A stretch of 16,236 nt of DNA from CAZALT01 sp964485515 (GTDB taxonomy: Bacteria; Actinomycetota; Acidimicrobiia; Acidimicrobiales; Acidimicrobilacustridaceae). Position numbers and translations under genes: made by a program. The stretch covers positions 1-16,236 of the forward strand of contig CAZALT010000076.1 in NCBI GenBank assembly GCA_964485515.1, read 5' to 3'. Under the pieces are notes generated by a model that saw only the letters and a program-made list of their open reading frames with translations, was not told the DNA's origin and did not search any database. This document shows positions 7,257-12,909 of this stretch, piece after piece (position 1 is the stretch's first letter; each line of letters opens with the position of its first letter).

Positions 7257-8023
7257 GCGGGGTTCGCCTTCGCTTCGGCCATGCCCTGCGGGTTGCCGAG
7301 CCGGGTGTAGATGAGGCCCTGCTCCATGGCCACGCGATAGGGCCGGTCGAGCGACTCCCAGATGGCGCGCACGGTTCCCTGGGTGGCCACCGACGGCTTG
7401 GCCGCGATGGTCGCCGCGATGTCATGGGCCCGCTGGCGGAGCGCGTCGCGCTCGACGATCTCGGTGACGAGCCCGATGCGCAGCGCCGTCTCCGCGGTGA
7501 CCCGCTCGTCGTTGCCCATGAGCGCGATGCGCAGCGCGTCGCCGAGGCCGACCTTGCGCATGTTCCCCACCGGTTCGAGCGCGCACGTGAGGCCGAAGGT
7601 GACGTGGCTGTCGAAGAAGGTGGCGTCGGGCGAGCAGATGACGATGTCGGACTCGTTGAGGAAGTAGAAGGCGCCGGCGGTGCACATGCCGTGCACCGCG
7701 GTGATGACCGGCTTCCAGCACTTCTGCCACTTGGGGCTGAGCAGCTCGCCGGGGTCGACGTGGTTCCACACGTCGTCGGGCTGGCCGAACGCCTTGCTGG
7801 TGTCGAGCCCGGTGCTGAAGGCGCGGTCGCCGTTGGCCTGGAGCACCACCGCGTGCACGGCGGGATCGTCCTTGACCCGACCCCACACCGCTTCGACCTC
7901 TTCGCACATGGTGCGGTCGAAGGCGTTGAGCACCTCGGGCCGGTCGAGCGTGATGGTGGCGACCTTGTCGTCGCCCACCTCGTAGGTGATGGTCTCGTAC
8001 TCGCGGTCGGCTGCGTCGCTCAT
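7257..8023 (-). CDS. Crotonase family protein with His/Tyr active-site replacements, 3' end in gap
   Basis: About 255 residues are visible; probably only some 10-20 C-terminal residues are lost in the gap. The core reads VATITLDRPEVLNAF near residues 21-35, then WKPVITAVHGMCTAGAFYFL (103-122) and SDIVICSPDATFFDSHVTFG (125-144). Gapless alignment with rat enoyl-CoA hydratase puts Y120 at Glu144 and H140 at Glu164, the same pair of changes as in the protein encoded at 2311-3129, so these two are likely paralogues. The start ATG at 8023 overlaps the upstream gene's stop by one base (TGATG), which implies translational coupling. A GAT-rich alternative start at 8038 would lie inside the upstream gene. 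Function beyond the crotonase fold is unknown. Confidence 0.88.
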
Positions 8024-8826
8024 CACTCGCACGTCCACTCGGGGGTTCGCTTCTCCATGAATGCCGCGGGTCCTTCCTTGGCATCGGCGGTGCGCACCAC
8101 GCGCTCGCGGAACGCCTCGCCGACGATCTCGGCTTCGGCGAGGGGCAGGTCGAGGGTGCGCTTGATGGCGAGGCGGGTGCCGCGCACGGCGAGCGGCGCG
8201 TTGCGGTTGACGATCGCCGCGATCTCCTTGGCCCGCTCGAGCAGCTGGTCGTGGGGGACGACCTCGGTGATGAGGCCCAGCTCGTACACGCGCTGAGCGC
8301 TGAGCCGCTCGTGCTTGCCCATGATCGCCATGCGCATCGCCACGTTGGTGGGCAGCACCCGGGCGAGGCGGATGACCTCACGACCCGAGACGAGCCCGAT
8401 GCTCACGTGCGGGTCGAAGAACGTGGCCTGGTCCGACGCGATGGCGATGTCGCCGGTGGTGATCCAGTCGAGGCCGGCGCCGCAGCAGATGCCGTTGACC
8501 GCGGTGATGACCGGCTTGGTCATGGAGCGGAACGGCGGCGTGCCCTCCTGGGGGGCTTCCCACTGCTCGTAGGTGGAGAGGTAGGGCTCCTCGTGGACGA
8601 CGCGGCCGTCGTCGGGGATCTCGCCCACGTCGGCACCGGTGCAGAACGCCCGGCCGTTGGCGGTGACGATCAGCGTCCACACGTCGGGGTCGGCTTCGGC
8701 GGTGGCGTAGGCGTGACGCAGCTCGCCGATCATGTGCGGGCTGAGCGCGTTGAGCGCCTCGGGCCGGTTGAGGGTGATGACCGCGGTGCGGTCGGCGACC
8801 TCGTACAGGATCGTGTCGTAGCTCAT
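8023..8826 (-). CDS. Crotonase family protein with Asp/His active-site replacements
   Basis: The 267-residue protein contains AVITLNRPEALNAL (15-28), the oxyanion-hole loop GRAFCTGADVGEI (58-70), TKPVITAVNGICCGAGLDWI (103-122) and GDIAIASDQATFFDPHVSIG (125-144). Against rat enoyl-CoA hydratase, D120 replaces Glu144 and H140 replaces Glu164. An acidic residue is thus kept at the first site, unlike its two His/Tyr relatives in the window, so it may retain acid-base chemistry. The C-terminal MEKRTPEW segment is typical for the family. ATG 8826 follows a GAGAGAGA ribosome site; the 84 codons open upstream are out-of-frame shadow of the preceding gene. It is 31 bp downstream of the PaaG-like crotonase and is coupled by TGATG to the next crotonase. 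Confidence 0.9.
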   Translation of the reverse strand: MSYDTILYEVADRTAVITLNRPEALNALSPHMIGELRHAYATAEADPDVWTLIVTANGRAFCTGADVGEIPDDGRVVHEEPYLSTYEQWEAPQEGTPPFRSMTKPVITAVNGICCGAGLDWITTGDIAIASDQATFFDPHVSIGLVSGREVIRLARVLPTNVAMRMAIMGKHERLSAQRVYELGLITEVVPHDQLLERAKEIAAIVNRNAPLAVRGTRLAIKRTLDLPLAEAEIVGEAFRERVVRTADAKEGPAAFMEKRTPEWTCE

Positions 8827-8857
8827 GATCTCTCTCTCAGGATCCGCGGACCCATCT

Positions 8858-9700
8858 CTAGAACCCACGGAACTCGGGGTCGCGGCGCTCTTTGAACGCG
8901 CTGAGCCCCTCGCGGAAGTCCTTGGTGCGCGACGACAGCTCGAGGGCGAAGGCCTCGGCCTGCATGGCCTCGGCGATGCCCGACACGAGCGAGGTGTGGA
9001 TGCTCTTCTTGGTGAGGCCGAGGGCCACGGTGGGTCCCGTGGCGAGCTTCGCGACCAGGGCGGCGGCCTCGGCGTCAAGGTCGTCGTCGGGCACCGAGCG
9101 CAGGATCATCCCCCACTCGGCGGCTTCGGCGCCGCTGACCTCGCGGCCGAGCATGAGGATCTCCTTGGCCCGAGCCACGCCGACGAGTCGGGGCAGCAGC
9201 CAGGTGGCGCCGCTGTCGGGGGTGAAGCCCCGGGGGCAGAACGGCTCCCAGAACCGCGCCGTGTCGGCCGCGATGGTGAAGTCGGCGGCCAGGGAGAGCT
9301 GGAAGCCGAGCCCCGCGGCCCACCCTCGCACGATGCACACGACCGGGACCTGGACGGTGAGCAGGACGTCGATGAGGTGATGGGCCTGGAAGGCGGTGCG
9401 CCGTTGCAGGTTGCCGACCGTCGGTCGCTCGTCCTTGCCGCCGGCGTTGCCCGACACGATGTCAGCGCCGGTGCAGAAGTCAGCACCGGTCGACGAGAAC
9501 ACGATCGCCCGCGCCGAGTCGGACACCGCGGCCTGCTCGACCGCTTCGACGATGGTTCGCACCGTGGCCGAGGTCAGTGAGTTCTTCGCCTCGGGGCGGT
9601 CGAGTCGGATGTGGAGGACGTGGTCGACGACCTCGATGATCACCGGTTCGCTCGTCACCGGTTCGCTCGTCACCGGTTCTGGGGGCGGCTGGTCGCTCAT
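8858..9700 (-). CDS. Crotonase family protein, PaaG-like enoyl-CoA isomerase/hydratase
   Basis: The 280-residue protein has the crotonase core: HIRLDRPEAKNSL (30-42), ADFCTGADI (73-81), VRGWAAGLGFQLSLAADFTI (124-143) and EPFCPRGFTPDSGATWLLPR (152-171). Q134 and F154 stand where rat hydratase has Glu144 and Glu164, but D162 in the PDSG turn matches the single catalytic Asp of PaaG-type ring-epoxide or enoyl-CoA isomerases. Isomerase activity is therefore the best guess. The N-terminus carries an in-frame 5-residue repeat (PVTSE) from a 15-bp tandem repeat and is probably disordered. ATG 9700 overlaps the stop of the upstream dehydrogenase by four bases (ATGA), showing coupling in one operon. 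Confidence 0.9.
   Translation of the reverse strand: MSDQPPPEPVTSEPVTSEPVIIEVVDHVLHIRLDRPEAKNSLTSATVRTIVEAVEQAAVSDSARAIVFSSTGADFCTGADIVSGNAGGKDERPTVGNLQRRTAFQAHHLIDVLLTVQVPVVCIVRGWAAGLGFQLSLAADFTIAADTARFWEPFCPRGFTPDSGATWLLPRLVGVARAKEILMLGREVSGAEAAEWGMILRSVPDDDLDAEAAALVAKLATGPTVALGLTKKSIHTSLVSGIAEAMQAEAFALELSSRTKDFREGLSAFKERRDPEFRGF
9641..9679. repeat. 15-bp tandem repeat, 2.6 units
   Basis: CACCGGTTCGCTCGT occurs at 9641-9655 and 9656-9670, with the first nine bases again at 9671-9679. It encodes the repeated PVTSE near the N-terminus of the PaaG-like crotonase. Confidence 0.9.
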
Positions 9701-10752
9701 GCGACCTCGGCCGCCAGCGCCCGGCCGATCGAGGTGGCGTGCGACGACGCCGTGCCGAACTGCTCCTCGAGCACCCACGCCCGCTTGAGCAGGAAGTTGG
9801 GGAGCATGTCCCAGGTGAAGCCCATGCCGCCCAGCACCTGGACCGCGGCGCGGGAGTTGTCGATGGCGGCGTCGCCGGCGAGGAGCTTGGCGGCGCTGAC
9901 CGACCGGGCCAGGTCGCCCACGACGGGGTCGTCGAGCACGGCGGCGGCCGCGTAGACGGCGCTGCGGGCCAGGTTCGTGCGCACGAACATGTCGGCCATG
10001 ATGTGCTTCAGCGCCTGGAACGAGCCGATGGGCACGCCGAACTGCTCGCGTTCGAGCGAGTAGTCGCGGGCCGTCTCGACGGCCCGGTCGGCGATGCCGA
10101 CCTGGAGCGCGGCGGTGAGCACGGCGCCGCGGGCCCGCAGCAGCGCGGCGGCGTCGCCGTCGCCGACCCGCTGCCCCGTGGGGACCTGGGCGAGGCGGCC
10201 GACCGAGGTGAGCGGGTCGATCCCGTCGAGTCGGGTCCTCACCCCCGCCGGGCCCGACTCCGCTGACCTGGCCAGCTCGTCGACATCGACGAGCGAGACG
10301 TGGTCGGCGCCGAGCACGAGCAGGACGTCGGCATCGGGCAGGTGCTCGATCACCACCGGACCGTGGGGATCGGCGAGCGCGTCCCAGCCGGCCACGACCG
10401 GGTACGGCGAAGGGAGGTCGGTCAGGTCGGTCAGGCCGGTCAGGTCGGTCAGGCCGTCGGACGCGCCGAGATGGGCCGGGGCCAGCGCGCTCCACACGAC
10501 CGGGCCGCGGACGAGGAACCGGCCGAGCTGCTCGAACACGACCACCGCATCGATCCAGCCGAGCCCCAGTCCGCCGCCGGCCTCGGGCTGGACGAGCGAG
10601 AACACGCCGAGGTCGGCCAGCTCGTCCCACTCCGCTCGGGTGAGCGGCTTGTCTTCGAGATCGATCACGCCTTCGAGCGGACGTGCCCCGGCGCAGAAGG
10701 AGCTGACGCCTTCCTGCAAGGCGAGCTGTCCATCATCGAGTCGGAAGTCCAT
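9697..10752 (-). CDS. Small divergent acyl-CoA dehydrogenase subunit (likely partner subunit)
   Basis: The 351-residue protein starts MDFRLDDGQLALQEGVSSFC and has a recognisable C-domain: LEREQFGVPIGSFQALKHIM (233-252) and VQVLGGMGFTWDMLPNFLLK (304-323). The middle beta-domain is degenerate: the flavin-contact SEPxAGSD motif and the C-terminal GTSxIQRN segment seen in the 4850-6055 protein are both absent, and a TDL-type repeat (101-113) fills a loop. In mycobacterial steroid catabolism such short subunits (for example FadE28) pair with a full subunit in alpha2beta2 enzymes that share FAD sites; I infer the same with the 4850-6055 protein. ATG 10752 is chosen by family fit; ATG 10761 is also possible. 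It is the first gene of the operon, with a 196-bp leader holding an operator and a long hairpin. Confidence 0.85.
   Translation of the reverse strand: MDFRLDDGQLALQEGVSSFCAGARPLEGVIDLEDKPLTRAEWDELADLGVFSLVQPEAGGGLGLGWIDAVVVFEQLGRFLVRGPVVWSALAPAHLGASDGLTDLTGLTDLTDLPSPYPVVAGWDALADPHGPVVIEHLPDADVLLVLGADHVSLVDVDELARSAESGPAGVRTRLDGIDPLTSVGRLAQVPTGQRVGDGDAAALLRARGAVLTAALQVGIADRAVETARDYSLEREQFGVPIGSFQALKHIMADMFVRTNLARSAVYAAAAVLDDPVVGDLARSVSAAKLLAGDAAIDNSRAAVQVLGGMGFTWDMLPNFLLKRAWVLEEQFGTASSHATSIGRALAAEVA
10415..10459. repeat. 9-bp tandem repeat, four units plus a partial one
   Basis: AGG(T/C)CGGTC repeats at 10415, 10424, 10433 and 10442, with a partial copy from 10451. It is in frame and encodes the LTDLTGLTDLTDL loop of the small acyl-CoA dehydrogenase subunit. 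Confidence 0.9.
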
Positions 10753-10838
10753 GTGCCTCATCCCCCGGGCCGAACGAATCGGGATCGTACAACTGACCGG
10801 TGGCCGTCTACCTGCTCCGCCACCAGGGAGGAAGCCCG

Positions 10839-10884
10839 CCAGCTGCATCACGCGATGGGGGGAACCATCCCGTGATGCAGCTGG
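10839..10884. repeat. Long hairpin: 14-bp perfect inverted repeat extended to 19 paired bases
   Basis: CCAGCTGCATCACG (10839-10852) is the exact reverse complement of 10871-10884. Inside it, after one C-C mismatch, GATGG (10854-10858) pairs with CCATC (10865-10869) around a GGGGAA loop. It lies in the leader of the dehydrogenase operon, between the operator at 10908-10923 and the start codon at 10752. It has no U-tract on either side. It could be an mRNA leader structure, a second regulator site or the relic of a small mobile repeat. Confidence 0.85.
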
Positions 10885-10907
10885 TCGGAACCTCGACCCA
10901 GCCTATA

Positions 10908-10923
10908 AAACCTCTAGATGTTT
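10908..10923. promoter_or_regulatory. Putative operator palindrome, copy 2 (upstream of the acyl-CoA operon)
   Basis: AAACCTCTAGATGTTT is symmetric at 14 of 16 positions around TCTAGA. It is 15/16 identical to the copy before the CoA-transferase and lies 156 bp upstream of the first operon gene. On the minus strand it is followed by TTTTATAGG, AT-rich for this genome and possibly part of the -10 region, so a bound repressor would block the promoter. Confidence 0.55.
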
Positions 10924-10926
10924 GTC

Positions 10927-10950
10927 GACCGGAAGCGAGCGGTTCCGGTC
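10927..10950 (-). terminator. Stem-loop at the amidohydrolase stop codon, possible terminator
   Basis: GACCGGAA (10927-10934) pairs perfectly with TTCCGGTC (10943-10950) across an 8-nt loop. The stem overlaps the amidohydrolase stop codon (10951-10949) and precedes the operator on the minus strand, so it may separate the two transcription units. There is no U-run. Confidence 0.45.
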
Positions 10951-11797
10951 ACGCCCTCGCCTCCATGCGATCGAAGAAGAACGACGTGGCGTTGCCCTGC
11001 AACCAGGCGTCGCGCACCTCGTCGTCGAGGGGCAGCGCCGCGGCCTCGCCCAGCGTCCGCTCGTGCGAGAGCACCGGGTAGTCCGAGGCGAAGATGACGC
11101 GGTCCCTGCCCCGCTTGCCCATGAAGTGGAGCAGCGATTCGGGCAGGCGCTTGGGCGACCACGCCGAGGTCATCAACCGCAGGTTCTTGTACTTCAGCAG
11201 CATGCGGAACGCCGTGTCCCACCACGGCTCGGCACCGTGGATCATGCACAGCGGCAGCTCGGGGAACCGGATGCACACGCGATCGAGGTGCATGGGGTTC
11301 TGCACCTCGGCCGGCAGCGGCGGGCCGGGGATGCCGGTGTTGACGCACAGGGGCAGGTCGAGCTCGGCGCACTTCGTGTACAGCGGGTAGTAGACCGCGT
11401 CGCTCGGCGGGTACATCCCGTCGCCCCAGAAGCTGGGTCCGACCATCGTGTAGGCCACCGGGTTGTCGGCCACGAACGCGGCCAGCTCGCGCAGCGTCGG
11501 GATGGGCCGCAGCAGGTCGAGGCCGCCGACGCCCAGCGCGAAGCGGTCGGGCCGCTCGGCGGCGTAGCGCTGGGCCCGGTCTCCCGAGGTGCCGATCTTG
11601 GCGACGAGGATGGCCCGCTCGACGCCGTTGCGGTCCATCTCGTCGAGCAGCTCGGGCAGCTCGGGGCTCTTGAAGAACGAGTCGCCGCCCTTGAAGTAGT
11701 CCTCCTTGACCCGCGTCATCCACGCGGGGAGCTCCTGGTCGGCGAAGTCGACGTTGATCAGGCAGTCGATGGCCCCGGGTGCGTTTGGCTTGGTCAT
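10949..11797 (-). CDS. Amidohydrolase_2-fold (ACMSD-like) protein lacking the HxH metal motif
   Basis: The 282-residue protein resembles the amidohydrolase_2 family of TIM-barrel hydrolases and decarboxylases. Family-like segments are IHGAEPWWDTAF (186-197, H187), VIFASDYPVLSHERTL (234-249, D239) and a C-terminal NATSFFFDR. At the N-terminus, where active members have HxH after the first strand, it reads IDCLINVDF (10-18), with Asn15 and Asp17. The mid-barrel His region reads CVNTGIPGPP (151-160). Two or more metal ligands thus seem lost, so metal-dependent hydrolysis is doubtful. ATG 11797 is chosen because GGAGGGG lies 8-9 nt upstream; in-frame codons further upstream (to a TTG at 11914) lack family similarity. 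It lies between the TetR gene and the acyl-CoA operon and probably acts in the same pathway. Confidence 0.82.
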   Translation of the reverse strand: MTKPNAPGAIDCLINVDFADQELPAWMTRVKEDYFKGGDSFFKSPELPELLDEMDRNGVERAILVAKIGTSGDRAQRYAAERPDRFALGVGGLDLLRPIPTLRELAAFVADNPVAYTMVGPSFWGDGMYPPSDAVYYPLYTKCAELDLPLCVNTGIPGPPLPAEVQNPMHLDRVCIRFPELPLCMIHGAEPWWDTAFRMLLKYKNLRLMTSAWSPKRLPESLLHFMGKRGRDRVIFASDYPVLSHERTLGEAAALPLDDEVRDAWLQGNATSFFFDRMEARA

Positions 11798-11922
11798 CGG
11801 TGGTTCCCCTCCGGCCGGACGGCGGGCTTCCCCGACGACGACCCCTCGTTTCCCGAGGCGCAGTATGCATGGCCCAAATCGTGGAGCGCCAGTCGCGGAT
11901 TCGGATAGTCCCAATCACGCAT
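11794..11922 (-). CDS. Possible 42-residue leader ORF coupled to the amidohydrolase
   Basis: From ATG 11922 the minus strand reads MRDWDYPNPRLALHDLGHAY and continues to a stop that overlaps the amidohydrolase ATG by four bases (ATGA). The overlap is a classic coupling arrangement. Against it, no clear ribosome site precedes the ATG, codon third positions are less G/C-biased in the first half, and the C-terminal half is low-complexity (GSSSGKPAVRPEGN). I do not recognise the peptide. It could be a regulatory leader peptide or chance. Confidence 0.3.
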   Translation of the reverse strand: MRDWDYPNPRLALHDLGHAYCASGNEGSSSGKPAVRPEGNHR

Positions 11923-11950
11923 GTCGACAATGATGCCCGACGCCGGGCGC

Positions 11951-11956
11951 TACGCT
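11951..11956 (+). promoter_or_regulatory. Putative -10 element for near-leaderless TetR mRNA
   Basis: TACGCT fits TANNNT and ends 9 nt before the ATG at 11966. The intervening bases (GGCGCCGCC) hold no Shine-Dalgarno sequence, so transcription probably starts at or within a few bases of the start codon. The arrangement resembles that before the crotonase at 2311. Confidence 0.35.
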
Positions 11957-11965
11957 GGCGCCGCC

Positions 11966-12870
11966 ATGCCCGACGCATCTGCTCCGCCCGTCGCCCCCGA
12001 CCTCGCCCCCGACNNNNNNNNNNNNNNNNNNNNNNNNNNNNNNNNNNNNNNNNNNNNNNNNNNNNNNNNNNNNNNNNNNNNNNNNNNNNNNNNNNNNNNN
12101 NNNNNNNNNNNNNCGACGTCGGTCCGGCCGCCGATTGGCACCGTCGCGTCGTCGACCGGTCGCTGCGCTCGGCCACCCAGAAGTCCATCGACCGAGGTGC
12201 CAGCCTCATCGCCGCCGCCGCCACCCTGCTGGCGCGCTCGAACGGCGAAGGGTTCACCGTCCAAGAGGTGGCCGACGAGGCCGGCCAGTCGCTGCGCACG
12301 CTCTACCAGTACTTCGAGAGCAAGGACGATCTGATCCTGGCCCTCTTCGAGGAGACGCAGCAGACCTACGCCGCCATGATCCGCAAGGCGATCGCCGAGC
12401 TCGACGACCCGCTCGAACGCCTCGCCGGCGCCCTCATCGCCGCGGCCCGCATGCCCGAGCGCAGCTCCGGCGGCGTCGATGTCGGCATGTCACGGCTGCG
12501 ACTCAAGCTCCGCGAGGTCGAGCCCGAGCTGGTTGCCCGCTCCCAGGCTCCGCTGCGCTCGCTGTTCATCGAGCTGTACGAGGCCGCGGCCACGAAGGAC
12601 GGGGACGGCGCCGGCCTCGACGTCCGGGCCGCCGACCCCGCGGTCTACCTGCTGATCGCCATCAACAACGCGTTCATCACCAGCAACGTGCTGGGCAACG
12701 AGTCGGGCCTCCACCTGCCCGAGGTCCGCGAGCTGGTCCGCTTCGCCATGCAGGGTCTCGGCACGGTCCACGACGACGCCTGGTACGACCAGGTGGCCAA
12801 GCAGGTGAAGCTGCCAACCGGCCCGTTGGCCAAGAAGGCGAAGGCCAAGAGCGCACCCAAGTCGGTGTAG
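11966..12870 (+). CDS. TetR family transcriptional regulator, interrupted by an assembly gap
   Basis: The part after the gap is a TetR regulator: SLIAAAATLLARSNGEGFTV leads into the helix-turn-helix VQEVADEAGQSLRTLYQYFE (about 12256-12315), followed by KDDLILALFEE and an all-helical ligand domain to a lysine/alanine-rich tail (LAKKAKAKSAPKSV). Before the gap, ATG 11966 opens MPDASAPPVAPDLAPD, a plausible disordered N-terminus. The pre-gap and post-gap frames disagree if the gap is 100 bp, so the true gap length should be 2 modulo 3. The gene is divergent from the amidohydrolase and near the acyl-CoA operon, the usual position for a local repressor that binds an acyl-CoA. It is the best candidate to bind the 16-bp palindromes, although none lies in its own promoter region. 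Confidence 0.85.
12014..12113. other. Assembly gap (100 N) inside the TetR gene
   Basis: Exactly 100 N within the N-terminal region of the TetR coding sequence, before the helix-turn-helix. True length unknown. Confidence 0.98.
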
Positions 12871-12909
12871 CCACGGCTGGGCCGCTTCTGGGCTTCGTGT
12901 GCCGGGGGC

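Noticed and set aside
5711..8296. Open frame of about 860 codons on the plus strand across the ligase and crotonases
   Set aside because: It runs through the 100-N gap and is antisense to motif-bearing genes. Its composition is typical of a shadow frame.
8852..8867. TCTAGA at 8857-8862 as a third operator copy
   Set aside because: The flanks match the palindrome poorly (8 of 16 positions) and the core is the stop codon region of the PaaG-like crotonase.
10753..10851. N-terminal extension of the small dehydrogenase from an ATG inside the long hairpin
   Set aside because: The added residues (MMQLAGFLPGGG and on) do not resemble the family, which starts at the MDFRL-type motif.
12871..12909. 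Bidirectional terminator between the TetR and SNF2 genes
   Set aside because: The 39-bp spacer shows no convincing stem-loop.
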